Origin: Akkermansia sp.
GTDB lineage: Bacteria; Verrucomicrobiota; Verrucomicrobiia; Verrucomicrobiales; Akkermansiaceae
Assembly (NCBI GenBank): GCA_030531305.1
Contig: JAUNNT010000009.1
Span: forward strand, 1-44,802
DNA: 44,802 bases
Reading direction: 5' to 3'
Position 1 is the stretch's first letter, and every line of letters begins with the position of its first letter. Positions 7,098 through 14,605 of this stretch are shown here, in pieces. Below the pieces are notes generated by a model, which saw only the letters and a program-made list of their open reading frames with translations, made no database searches and was not told the origin of the DNA. The position numbers and the translations under genes are program-made.

Positions 7098-8522
7098 TCA
7101 CTGCGCCAGGGCGGTGAGCAGCTTCTTGTGGATGCCGCCGAACCCGCCGTTGCTCATCACGAGCAGTACATCGTCAGGATGCGCGCGCGACACCACGTTG
7201 GCCACGATGTCGTCCGCGTTCTCGCCCAGGTAGCAGTCGGTGCCGGTGGCTTCGATGTCGGCCTTCAATTTGGCCTCGTCCAGCTGGTCCTCTGGGGCCA
7301 CGGTCTTGTGGTTCTCCACGCGGGAGATGACGGCCAGGTCCGCCTGTGAGAGGGCGTCGGCCAGCTCGTTTTGGAAAAGGTTGCGGATGGTGGTGTTGCT
7401 GCGGGGCTCGAAAAGCACCCAGAGGCGGCGCTTGGGGAAGCGCTGGCGCAGGCCGGCGATGGCCTGGCGGATGGCAGTGGGGTGGTGCGCGAAGTCGTCC
7501 ACCACGGTGACGCCGTTGACGGTGCCGCGGACCTCCTGGCGGCGTGCCACGCCCTCAAAGGATTTCAGGCCCTCGCGGATTTGGTCGGGCGTGAGCCCGG
7601 CCACGCGGGCGGCGCAGGCGGCCATGGCGGCGTTGCGTACGTTGAACTCGCCGATCATTGGCACGTCGAAACGCTCGTTCACCAGCTCCCAGGCCTCGCC
7701 CGTGCCGCCGGTGAGCGTGAAGCTGGAGCCATCCGTCCGCTGCTCCACGTCGGAGATGAGGATATCGGCCTCCGCGCCCATACCCACGCCCACGGTGCGC
7801 ACGGTGCGCAGCTCCTTGGCGGCGCAGGCGCGCACGTCCGCGCAGTTCGGGCAGTCCGCGTTCATGAACACCACGCCGTTGCGGGGAACCACGCGCAGCA
7901 GACGCTTGAACGAGAGCTTGATTTCCTCCACGTCCGCGTAGATGTCCGCGTGGTCCATCTCAATGTTGTTGACGACGACCACCTCCGGCAGGTAGTGCAG
8001 GAACTTGGAGCGCTTGTCGAAGAACGAGGTGTCGTACTCGTCGCCCTCCAGCACGCAGAACGGCGAATCCGTGAAACGCCCGCCGCGCTGCAGGTTGCGC
8101 GCAATGCCGCCTATCATGAAGCTCGGGTTGAGCTTGTTGGCCTCCATCAGCCACGTCAGCATGGACGTGGTGGTGGTCTTGCCGTGCGTGCCCGTCACCA
8201 CAAAGTTGCGGTGCCCCCACAGGAAGAACTCCTTCATGGTCTCCGGCAGGCTCATGTAGCGCAACCCGCGCTCCAGCACGGCCTCCACTTCCGCGTTGCC
8301 GCGGCTCATGGCGTTGCCGATGACAATCAAATCCGCGTCGGCGGGGATGTTTTCCGCCTTGTAGCCTTGGAAAATCTGGATGCCCTCGCTCTCCAGGAAG
8401 GTGGACATAGGGGGGTAGACGTTGGCATCCGTGCCGGTGACCTCATACCCCTTGCGGGCCATGGCGGAGGCCACCGCCCCCATGGCGGTGCCGCATATTC
8501 CTAGAAAATGAACCTTCTTCAT
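7098..8522 (-). CDS. mpl: UDP-N-acetylmuramate:L-Ala-gamma-D-Glu-meso-DAP ligase (Mpl)
   Basis: 474 residues, full length for Mpl. The enzyme joins recycled murein tripeptide to UDP-MurNAc in the cytosol and so bypasses MurC, MurD and MurE. Seen: an N-terminal Rossmann-like GICGTAMGA at residues 8-16, the Mur-ligase P-loop GTHGKTTTTSML, ATP/metal motif LEGDEYDTSFFDKRSKF, the NNIEMDHADIY segment and FAHHPTAI in the C-terminal domain. The EGDEYDTSFFDKRSKF form is typical of Mpl rather than MurC. I start at 8522 (MKKVHFLGICGTAMG) and not at the longer frame, whose extra 19 residues would precede the Rossmann motif. Presence implies meso-DAP peptidoglycan and an outer-membrane lifestyle with murein recycling. 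Confidence 0.92.
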   Translation of the reverse strand: MKKVHFLGICGTAMGAVASAMARKGYEVTGTDANVYPPMSTFLESEGIQIFQGYKAENIPADADLIVIGNAMSRGNAEVEAVLERGLRYMSLPETMKEFFLWGHRNFVVTGTHGKTTTTSMLTWLMEANKLNPSFMIGGIARNLQRGGRFTDSPFCVLEGDEYDTSFFDKRSKFLHYLPEVVVVNNIEMDHADIYADVEEIKLSFKRLLRVVPRNGVVFMNADCPNCADVRACAAKELRTVRTVGVGMGAEADILISDVEQRTDGSSFTLTGGTGEAWELVNERFDVPMIGEFNVRNAAMAACAARVAGLTPDQIREGLKSFEGVARRQEVRGTVNGVTVVDDFAHHPTAIRQAIAGLRQRFPKRRLWVLFEPRSNTTIRNLFQNELADALSQADLAVISRVENHKTVAPEDQLDEAKLKADIEATGTDCYLGENADDIVANVVSRAHPDDVLLVMSNGGFGGIHKKLLTALAQ

Positions 8523-8550
8523 CTGTAGCAGTGATTCCGAGAGCGCGCAA

Positions 8551-8579
8551 AGGGTAGCCCAATTCTCCCCCGTTGGCAA
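8551..8579 (-). promoter_or_regulatory. Promoter of mpl
   Basis: TTGCCA (8579-8574) and TACCCT (8556-8551) are 17 bases apart. The predicted start near 8544 gives a 22-base leader without a Shine-Dalgarno sequence. Confidence 0.55.
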
Positions 8580-8631
8580 GCTTTTTCACCAATCGGGACG
8601 GCCCGGAGCCGCTGCGTACACGGTTAGGCGT

Positions 8632-8733
8632 TCATTCAGCGCGCTCTAGCGCGTCCTTGGTGGCCTCTTCCCATTTGCGCTGCCAGTATTCCGCGGCGGC
8701 GGGGTCCGTCACTTTCAAGGTGGCGGTTTTCAT
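8632..8733 (-). CDS. Possible 33-residue protein
   Basis: An ATG frame 15 bases downstream of the membrane-protein gene encodes a charged, helical peptide (MKTATLKVTDPAAAEYWQR...). The third-base GC is like that of neighbouring genes, and the gene sits in a gap otherwise unexplained. No family recognised and no ribosome site. It may be real but unannotated, or chance. Confidence 0.35.
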   Translation of the reverse strand: MKTATLKVTDPAAAEYWQRKWEEATKDALERAE

Positions 8734-8748
8734 GAGGCGGGAAGGGGG

Positions 8749-9078
8749 TTAGGACATAATGAAGTAGCCGCCGCAGCAGCGGATGATGATCAGCGTGACG
8801 AACGGAATGGAGAAAACCAGGGCGGACTGCCATTTCCACCTTTGTTTCAGGAAGACGGCAACGGCGAAGACGAGCATGAGTACCACCAGCAGGAATAGCA
8901 TCAACCCTTGGGCGGTTTCGCTGAAATCGTCAAAAAAGACGGAGAAGAACCACAGGAAGCAGTTCAGGCAAAAGGCTATGGAGGTCCGAAGCAGGATGGT
9001 CTGTTTCCAGCGCTGGATGTCCCCCACGCAGATGATGCAGGTCAAGATGAGGACGGTGTAGAATGCGGCGGCGAACAT
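8749..9078 (-). CDS. Small membrane protein of unknown function
   Basis: 109 residues with four hydrophobic segments (about 3-20, 31-49, 57-78, 86-102), which leave little outside the membrane. Cysteines lie in the first, second and last segments (CIICVGD, CLNC, RCCGG). No family recognised. It has its own weak upstream promoter and may share a transcript with the 33-residue frame. Confidence 0.7.
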   Translation of the reverse strand: MFAAAFYTVLILTCIICVGDIQRWKQTILLRTSIAFCLNCFLWFFSVFFDDFSETAQGLMLFLLVVLMLVFAVAVFLKQRWKWQSALVFSIPFVTLIIIRCCGGYFIMS

Positions 9079-9107
9079 GGCGGTAACGGATAAACGTTCC
9101 TATACCC

Positions 9108-9137
9108 ATATAAGCACCCAATCGCCAAAATGCACAA
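9108..9137 (-). promoter_or_regulatory. Candidate promoter of small membrane protein
   Basis: TTGTGC (9137-9132) and TTATAT (9113-9108) are 18 bases apart, in the AT-rich gap after the acetyltransferase gene. Predicted leader is about 23 bases. Weak match. Confidence 0.4.
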
Positions 9138-9191
9138 GAAAATTGCTAAAAATGACAAAATTACCCTGCGCGTCCCGCCAACATGTGCAGC

Positions 9192-9809
9192 CTAGTGGCA
9201 AGAATTCGGGTTGATCGGCCGGTTGGCGTGGTAGAATTGGCGGTCGTGGTCGCCGATGGGGCGGAGGATGCGGCAGGGAACGCCCGCGGCCACCACGTTG
9301 GCGGGGATGTCGTGCGTGACCACGCTGCCCGCGCCGATGACCGAGTTGTCGCCGATGCCGACGCCGGGCAGCACGCACACGTTGGCACCCAGCCAACAGT
9401 TCCTGCCGATGCGGATGGACAGGTTGTACTGCATGGCGTGCTCGCCGCGCAGCTCCGGCAGGATGGGATGCCCCGCCGTGGCGAGGGTGACGTTCGGCCC
9501 CAGCTTGGTGCAGTCGCCGATGTAGATGTGGGTGTCGTCCACCAGGGAGAGGCCGTGGTTGATGTACACGTGGCTGCCGAGATGCAGGAAACGCCCGCCC
9601 CAGTTGGCTTTCATGGGCGGCTCGATCATGCTGCCTTCTCCAATCTCCGCGAGCATCCGCCGCAGCAGCTCCGCCCGCCGCGCCGTCTCCTTCGGGCGCG
9701 TGTGGTTGAAATCGTACATCACCTCCAGGCACTCCTGCTGCCGGCGGAAAAGCTCCTCGTCCGTGGCGCTGTATAGGGTGCCGTCGTGCTGGTGGTTGGG
9801 TGTGTTCAT
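9192..9809 (-). CDS. Sugar O-acetyltransferase, maltose/galactoside (LacA/Maa/NodL) type
   Basis: 205 residues. An N-terminal helical Mac domain (LYSATDEELFRRQQECLEVMYDFN) precedes a left-handed beta-helix of hexapeptide repeats, with the catalytic His in the family motif NVTLATAGHPILPELR. GCNCWLG-like IGRNCWLGANVCVLPGVGIG and IPANVVAAGVPCRILR close the helix. The family moves acetyl from acetyl-CoA to a sugar hydroxyl; the natural acceptor is unknown. The start is 5 bases after the PH-domain gene, so they form an operon. The true start is MNTPNHQ at 9809; the frame extends further upstream but overlaps that gene. Confidence 0.85.
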   Translation of the reverse strand: MNTPNHQHDGTLYSATDEELFRRQQECLEVMYDFNHTRPKETARRAELLRRMLAEIGEGSMIEPPMKANWGGRFLHLGSHVYINHGLSLVDDTHIYIGDCTKLGPNVTLATAGHPILPELRGEHAMQYNLSIRIGRNCWLGANVCVLPGVGIGDNSVIGAGSVVTHDIPANVVAAGVPCRILRPIGDHDRQFYHANRPINPNSCH

Positions 9810-9814
9810 GGTCG

Positions 9815-10324
9815 CTACCCCTTGTAATGTTCGCAAACGTATTCGCCCACATCCTGCGGCAGGTACATGAGCTTGATGCGGGATACAGCGTCCGCACTTT
9901 CATCGGCGGCTCTCCCGGTGAGAATCAAATCGCAGAGGGAGTCCGCCCGGTGTGATATCGATACATGGCGCAAATCCCTGTACCAGTAGGAGGTGTCGTC
10001 GTCGACTACCCTTTGCGAGGTGACGGTGTACGTCTTGCCTGCCAACATGCGGCGGATGATGAACGGGTAGAGGAAGAATCCTGCAGCCAGGACACAGAAA
10101 ACGGTTTTGGCCAAGGAGCTTGAGAAGAACTCCAAGAGGTCCTGCGGAATCTCTTTCATCCATTCGCAGTCCCCCGCAAGCGCGGGTGCCACGGCTGCCG
10201 TGAGAAGAACGGCCCCCAGAATCCAGACTCCGATGCAAGTTGCAACGGGAGCGCTGGTTTTCCCCGGCTTGCCCGACCAGACCAGGCTCTCTCCCTCATG
10301 GAGTTCTAACTGTGAGTTTTCCAT
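9815..10324 (-). CDS. Two-helix membrane protein with a bacterial PH-like domain
   Basis: 169 residues. Layout: a short cytosolic start ending in HEGESLVWSGKPGK, a membrane helix at about 29-48, a loop of 30 residues, a second helix at about 79-97, then LAGKTYTVTSQRVVDDDTSYWYRDLRHVSI. A GE.lvWSG start and a YtVTsqRv strand after two helices are the signature of YdbS/bPH_2-type membrane proteins. The role of this family in this setting is not known. The upstream promoter makes it leaderless, and it heads an operon with the acetyltransferase. Confidence 0.7.
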   Translation of the reverse strand: MENSQLELHEGESLVWSGKPGKTSAPVATCIGVWILGAVLLTAAVAPALAGDCEWMKEIPQDLLEFFSSSLAKTVFCVLAAGFFLYPFIIRRMLAGKTYTVTSQRVVDDDTSYWYRDLRHVSISHRADSLCDLILTGRAADESADAVSRIKLMYLPQDVGEYVCEHYKG

Positions 10325-10330
10325 GAAGCC

Positions 10331-10360
10331 ATTGTAGGCCAGCCCGCCGTGGCGAGTCAA
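10331..10360 (-). promoter_or_regulatory. Promoter of PH-like protein gene, leaderless
   Basis: TTGACT (10360-10355), 18-base spacer, TACAAT (10336-10331). The predicted start, 10324, is the A of the ATG. Confidence 0.75.
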
Positions 10361-10391
10361 GTTGAATCACGGGGTGGATACACGCCAACGC

Positions 10392-11198
10392 TCAGCGGGA
10401 TTGCATGAATTTCACGATACCGCGGCCGATGGCCTGGGCGTAGCGGACGGCGTTGGCATCGTTGCCGAGGAACTTGGCGTGGTCGGGGTTGGAGAGGAAG
10501 GCGGCTTCCGTGATGGCGGCGGGCACGCAGTGTTCGTTGCAGGTGTTGAGCCAGTCGCCGCCGCCGCGGTGGCCGTTGTTGCGGATGATGACGCCGCAGG
10601 GCACGCCGTTGTTGTTCATGCCGCGGGCGTAGATGGAGCGGGTGATTTCCTGCGCCATGGCGGATGCGAGCCTGGTGCCGCACTCATTGCAGTAGATGGC
10701 TCCCTTGTTGTAGACCTGCCAGTGGTCGGAGTTGCTGTTGTGGTGGAGGAAGACGATGCAGCCGGGCTTCTGGTCGATTCCGTAGTCGGCGCTGAGGATG
10801 CCGACGGCCATGCGCTCGGGGTGGTACTTGGAGCGGTAGACGCCGGTGACCTCCGGCGTGTTGATCTGGTGCACGCCGGCGCGGCGCCCGTAGGCGGCCA
10901 GCGCGGGATTGGCGGGTGCGGCGCCGCGGTTGCAGATGCGGCAGGTGTAGCCCGCCTGCTCAATCACGCGTTTGGTGTGGATGGCGTACTTGTACCAGAA
11001 TTCGCATTCCTCGATGTTGCCGTAGCGGGCGTCCGGCGTACGCGCGCCCTGACCGCCGCGCTGCGGGTGGTAGTAGTGGCCGATGTCCAGCACCACCACC
11101 TGCGATTCCCTGGCCTGGGCGCGCAAACGCTGCTGCACGCAGCTCGGCAGCATCGCCAGCGCAACCAGCGCCGCCATCAGCAGGAAAAATTTTCTCAT
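10392..11198 (-). CDS. N-acetylmuramoyl-L-alanine amidase, lipoprotein-like (Amidase_3)
   Basis: 268 residues. A signal peptide ends MLPSC, a passable lipobox, so the enzyme is probably anchored in the periplasm. The catalytic domain shows the zinc ligands and base of Amidase_3: VVLDIGH, the acidic EECEFW stretch, IVFLHHNSNS and ITEAAFLSNPDH. It should cleave the bond between MurNAc and L-Ala, as in cell separation and murein turnover. Insertions such as YHPQRGGQGARTPDARYG and the Cys-rich CRICNRG and CNECG segments enlarge it. It starts 5 bases after ruvB. Confidence 0.85.
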   Translation of the reverse strand: MRKFFLLMAALVALAMLPSCVQQRLRAQARESQVVVLDIGHYYHPQRGGQGARTPDARYGNIEECEFWYKYAIHTKRVIEQAGYTCRICNRGAAPANPALAAYGRRAGVHQINTPEVTGVYRSKYHPERMAVGILSADYGIDQKPGCIVFLHHNSNSDHWQVYNKGAIYCNECGTRLASAMAQEITRSIYARGMNNNGVPCGVIIRNNGHRGGGDWLNTCNEHCVPAAITEAAFLSNPDHAKFLGNDANAVRYAQAIGRGIVKFMQSR

Positions 11199-11203
11199 GG
11201 CGG

Positions 11204-12226
11204 TTAGAGCGGAAGTTCGGCCTGCCCGTTGCGGGTGAGCGTGGCGCCGATTTTGGCGTAGGCGGAGGGCAGGGCCTCCCTGCCGCGCGGCGTGCGCTTG
11301 ATGTAGCCCTGCATGATGAGGAACGGCTCGTGCACGTCCTCGATGGTGGATTCGTCCTCCCCAACCGCCACCGCCAGGGACGACAGCCCCACCGGGCCGC
11401 CGTTGAACTTGTACACCATCGTCTCCAGCAGGCGCTTGTCCATCTCGTCCAGCCCGTCGTCGTCGATGTCCAGCATGCTGAGCGCCGCCTGCGCCACGTC
11501 GTCGGTGATGCGGCCGTCCGCGCGCACCTGGGCGTAGTCGCGCACCCAGCGCAGCAGCGTGTTGGCCACGCGGGGGGTGCCGCGCGAGCGCCGCGCGATG
11601 GCCATGGCGCCCTCCGGCGCGAGGTCGATGTCCAGCAGCCCCGCGGAGCGCTGCAGGATTTGGCACAGCTCGTCCGCGGAGTAGTAGTCCAGGCGGTTGA
11701 CCAAGCCGAAACGCGAGCGGAGCGGCCCGGTGAGCATGCCGGCGCGCGTGGTGGCGCCCACCAGCGTGAACTTCGGCAGGTTGAGCTGGATGGAGCGCGC
11801 GTTCGGCCCTTGGTCGATGATGATGTCCAGCCGGAAGTCCTCCATGGCGGGGTACAGGTACTCTTCAATCGCGGGGTGCAGACGGTGGATCTCGTCGATG
11901 AAGAGCACGTCTCCCTTCTCGATGTTGGTGAGGATGCCGGCGAGGTCGCCCGCCTTCTCGATTTGGGGCCCGCTGGTGGTGTGCAGCTTGTGGCCCACGG
12001 CGTTGGCGATGATGTTGGCCAGCGTGGTCTTGCCCAGCCCCGGAGGGCCGCTGAGCAGCACATGGTCCAGCACGTCGCCGCGCAGCTTCGCGGCCTCCAC
12101 CATCAGCAGCAGACGCTCCTTCACCTTGTCCTGCCCGCAGAACTCGCTGAACGCGGGCGGGCGCAGGGTGATGTCGAAGCTGCTGACGGGTGTCTCCGCC
12201 ACTCGGGTGTATAGGGATTCGCTCAT
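11204..12226 (-). CDS. ruvB: Holliday junction branch migration helicase RuvB
   Basis: 340 residues, the standard length. The hexameric motor drives RuvA-bound Holliday junctions during recombination repair. Seen: the N-terminal [11 protein letters not shown], Walker [12 protein letters not shown] near residue 61, Walker [10 protein letters not shown], sensor 1 GATTRAGML, the arginine finger in PLRSRFG, and the C-terminal winged helix with [15 protein letters not shown]. ruvA and ruvC are not adjacent. It follows the tiny lipoprotein gene by 17 bases and precedes the amidase. Unambiguous. Confidence 0.97.
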   Translation of the reverse strand: MSESLYTRVAETPVSSFDITLRPPAFSEFCGQDKVKERLLLMVEAAKLRGDVLDHVLLSGPPGLGKTTLANIIANAVGHKLHTTSGPQIEKAGDLAGILTNIEKGDVLFIDEIHRLHPAIEEYLYPAMEDFRLDIIIDQGPNARSIQLNLPKFTLVGATTRAGMLTGPLRSRFGLVNRLDYYSADELCQILQRSAGLLDIDLAPEGAMAIARRSRGTPRVANTLLRWVRDYAQVRADGRITDDVAQAALSMLDIDDDGLDEMDKRLLETMVYKFNGGPVGLSSLAVAVGEDESTIEDVHEPFLIMQGYIKRTPRGREALPSAYAKIGATLTRNGQAELPL

Positions 12227-12243
12227 AAGGCAGGGTGGGTTGT

Positions 12244-12375
12244 TCAGTGCGCCACGTGCGCGGATTCCACGGAGCCCGGCGCGGTCATGTACTCGATCGC
12301 CTCGTCCCAGTCCGCCTGGGTGCAGGAACCCAGCAGCACCGCCGTTGCCGTCATCAGTAGAATCTTCGTCTTCAT
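12244..12375 (-). CDS. 43-residue lipoprotein
   Basis: Encodes [18 protein letters not shown] followed by a 25-residue acidic tail. The lipobox LGSC is textbook, so a mature lipopeptide of 26 residues is predicted. It has its own promoter and opens the ruvB-amidase operon. No family recognised. GGAGG stands 7 bases before the ATG but touches the -10, so the transcript probably starts after it. Confidence 0.7.
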   Translation of the reverse strand: MKTKILLMTATAVLLGSCTQADWDEAIEYMTAPGSVESAHVAH

Positions 12376-12387
12376 GGTACGTCCTCC

Positions 12388-12416
12388 ATTATAGGCGCGC
12401 CCCCGCCCGCGCGCAA
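12388..12416 (-). promoter_or_regulatory. Promoter of lipoprotein-ruvB-amidase operon
   Basis: TTGCGC (12416-12411), 17-base spacer, TATAAT (12393-12388), immediately followed by GGAGG. The predicted start near 12381 leaves a leader of about six bases. Confidence 0.7.
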
Positions 12417-12445
12417 GGCGAAATCTCGCGCCGCCCGCATTTTGC

Positions 12446-12475
12446 TTGCCGCCGCGCGCTCGGCGGCGGTATAAT
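12446..12475 (+). promoter_or_regulatory. Promoter of the 12483 operon, leaderless
   Basis: TTGCCG (12446-12451), 18-base spacer, consensus TATAAT (12470-12475). The predicted start at 12482 is one base before the ATG. It is divergent from the lipoprotein promoter 30 bases away. Confidence 0.75.
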
Positions 12476-12482
12476 GGACACC

Positions 12483-13493
12483 ATGAAGAGGTGGCACATT
12501 CGCACGCTCGTGATTCTGCTCCTGGGCGCGGCGGGCATGGTGGCGCTGGCGTACCGCCCCGCGCTTGTGCCGGACACCGTGCAGTGGGAGACCGAGATGC
12601 CGCTCGGCATCGCCCTGCGCGAGGATTATCAGGAGAACCGCGCCGACACCGAGGTGGAGTACCGCTGGAGCTTCAAGCACAGCCCCTCCCGCACCGCATT
12701 CTTCCACGCCGGCGCGCAGGACGCCTTCTCCCTGCTGGCGGGTGACCCCGTGTGGGTGCTGCGCTTCAAGGCGCACGACGGCACGCTGGTGCTGGACGGC
12801 GAGCTGCCGCTGATGAAGCTGGACGGCATGTCGGGCGAGGTGGGCGCGCACTTCCACGTCTTCCAGAACGGCGCCAGCACGCTGCGCCTGCCCAACGGCA
12901 AGGTGCATTTCCAGCGTCACTTCATGCTCATCTGCGAGCTGGTGGTCACCCCCTGCCTGTGGGGCGAGCGCGTGCATTCCATCGCCGCCCAACAGATGGT
13001 GGCGGATTTCTACGGCGACGCCATCGACCTGGCGGACCCGGAGCTGCCCTACGCCGCCATGGGTGAAATGCGGCGCGTGAACGTGGTGTCCGCAGTGCCC
13101 ACCGGGCTGCCGGAGCGCTTTTGCGGCAACGCCTGCGAGCGCGAGCTCACACGCTTCCTCTACCAGGTGGCGTCCATCGACCGCAAGGGCGTGGCCGACA
13201 TGCTCGTCCCCATGCTGGAGGCGCGCGGCAGGGAACTGGCCGACTCCTTCGCGGAGGGTGAGAAGCCCTGGCCGGAATGCTGGGGCGACGCCGCCGACAC
13301 CGTGCGCCTCAACGCGCAGAAAATCATCCCCCTGCTGCAGACCTTCAAGGAGCAGCACGCCTACGGCAGCGAGAAACTGGTGGATTTCGTCAACGGCCCC
13401 GTCTTCCAGCGCATCTTCGGCGAGAACCTGATGGACATCAAGCTGCAGGAGCCGGAACCGCCCAAGGAACAACCCGAGGAGACAGCCAAATGA
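12483..13493 (+). CDS. Membrane-anchored protein of unknown function
   Basis: 336 residues. An N-terminal uncleaved signal or anchor (residues 7-26) is followed by a soluble extracytoplasmic domain. The first half is rich in beta-type sequence; the second half is helical and ends in a Pro/Glu tail (EPEPPKEQPEE). Four cysteines (ICEL, TPCLW, FCGNACERE) could form disulfides. No family recognised. The start at 12483 is fixed by the promoter. It overlaps the next gene as ATGA, so the two products may act together. Confidence 0.75.
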   Translation: MKRWHIRTLVILLLGAAGMVALAYRPALVPDTVQWETEMPLGIALREDYQENRADTEVEYRWSFKHSPSRTAFFHAGAQDAFSLLAGDPVWVLRFKAHDGTLVLDGELPLMKLDGMSGEVGAHFHVFQNGASTLRLPNGKVHFQRHFMLICELVVTPCLWGERVHSIAAQQMVADFYGDAIDLADPELPYAAMGEMRRVNVVSAVPTGLPERFCGNACERELTRFLYQVASIDRKGVADMLVPMLEARGRELADSFAEGEKPWPECWGDAADTVRLNAQKIIPLLQTFKEQHAYGSEKLVDFVNGPVFQRIFGENLMDIKLQEPEPPKEQPEETAK

Positions 13494-14074
13494 ACGAGAA
13501 CGCACCCATGCCCGCCTGGCGGCGGATTTACCGCATCTGCCGCGACGCCGTCCTGTTCGCGGTCGGCGTGGCCGTCACCGTGGCGGGAGTGCGCATGGTT
13601 GTCCAGGCGCGCGATGCCGCCGCAGGATTGGCGGAGGTCGCGGAATCCTGGGTAGCCGCGCCGGCGCAGATTCGGGAAGCGACGGTCAGCCGCAGCCTGA
13701 GCCACGCCTTCTGGCAGTCCCGCACGGACAAGCGCCTGATCTCCGCCACGTTTTCCTACACCTTCGCAGGGCGGGAGTACGCATCCTCCGATTTGGGATG
13801 GTACGCCCGGCGGGACGCAGAATCCCTGGTGCCGTTCTCCCTGCAGGTCGGCACGCAGACCCTCGGCGCCTCCGCCTACGCGGATATGGCGCTCACCTGC
13901 CGCGTCAACCCCGCCGACCCCGCGCAGGCCAAGTTGTTCTGCAACCCGGAAACGGCCTCGCTCTCCAAGCCCGTTGCGGTGACCGTCTTCGGACTCCTGA
14001 TTGCCCTCGGCACCGCCGCCAACCTCATCTCCTCCATCCGCGGCAAGGATGAGTCCCCGCCGGGAAAGGCTTGA
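13490..14074 (+). CDS. Two-helix membrane protein, DUF3592-like
   Basis: 194 residues. Membrane helices at about 18-36 and 167-187 enclose an extracytoplasmic domain with the features SATFSYTFAGREYASSDLG and LTCRVNPADPAQAKLFCNP. The pattern of 'structure, YxYxVxGkxYxSxxl, ... VyynPxnPxxsyL' is typical of DUF3592 proteins; I judge the match by eye. The start overlaps the previous stop as ATGA. Its own TGA stop lies inside the -35 box of the next promoter. Confidence 0.65.
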   Translation: MNENAPMPAWRRIYRICRDAVLFAVGVAVTVAGVRMVVQARDAAAGLAEVAESWVAAPAQIREATVSRSLSHAFWQSRTDKRLISATFSYTFAGREYASSDLGWYARRDAESLVPFSLQVGTQTLGASAYADMALTCRVNPADPAQAKLFCNPETASLSKPVAVTVFGLLIALGTAANLISSIRGKDESPPGKA

Positions 14075-14099
14075 CGCGAAAGTGGAACTGGTCTAATAT
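14071..14099 (+). promoter_or_regulatory. Promoter of metal-efflux locus, leaderless
   Basis: TTGACG (14071-14076), 17-base spacer, TAATAT (14094-14099). Predicted start at 14106, one base before a GTG codon. The -35 contains the stop codon of the previous gene. No metal-regulator operator was recognised around it. Confidence 0.7.
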
Positions 14100-14106
14100 G
14101 ATGGCC

Positions 14107-14517
14107 GTGCAAGCGTTCGCGAGATACTGCATGCTGGTGTTGGCGCTGCTGCTGATGCCGGTGTTGGCGACGGGCTCTCTGATGGAGGGCGCGGGGCCGC
14201 ATTGCACGGAGGCGAACTGCTGCCTGCTGGCGCACTGCCATTGCGATTGCTGCGGCTGCGCGGGCTTCTACCACCGCCACGAGGCGGACCATGAGCACAA
14301 CGCGGACCAACATCACCACCACCATCACCACGGCGTGTTCGAGCTGCTGGGGGATGCGTGCGAAACGCTGCCGCACGCGGCGGCTCCCGCGGTGGCGGTG
14401 CTGTGCGTGCCGCCGAGCCTCACCCCGCGCCAGACGTGCGCGGAAGAATTGCCGCCGTATGCGCCGGAAGCGCGCCCGCGCGGCCCCGGCGGGGGATTCA
14501 CCCCGCTGCGTTGTTGA
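14107..14517 (+). CDS. Exported His/Cys-rich protein, likely metal-binding
   Basis: 136 residues from the GTG at 14107; the ATGs at 14098 and 14101 are in frame but precede the predicted transcript start. A signal sequence (to about residue 19) is followed by the cluster HCTEANCCLLAHCHCDCCGC and then HRHEADHEHNADQHHHHHHH. The density of Cys and His is what a periplasmic Cu, Zn or Cd buffer would show. A DNA-binding domain is absent. It stands directly before the RND efflux genes, so a role in metal handling or sensing is inferred. No named family recognised. Confidence 0.75.
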   Translation: MQAFARYCMLVLALLLMPVLATGSLMEGAGPHCTEANCCLLAHCHCDCCGCAGFYHRHEADHEHNADQHHHHHHHGVFELLGDACETLPHAAAPAVAVLCVPPSLTPRQTCAEELPPYAPEARPRGPGGGFTPLRC

Positions 14518-14605
14518 AGGAGGACTGTACCCTGAACCCGGCCGTTCCCATGCGGGAGCGGTGTAGTATGATACAGTCCAAACTGAAAAATCCTTCAACC
14601 ATACC

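Noticed and set aside
14521..14605. Separate promoter for the TolC-type gene
   Set aside because: TAGTAT at 14564 has no -35 at proper spacing; co-transcription with the 14107 gene is as likely, so it was not listed as a promoter.
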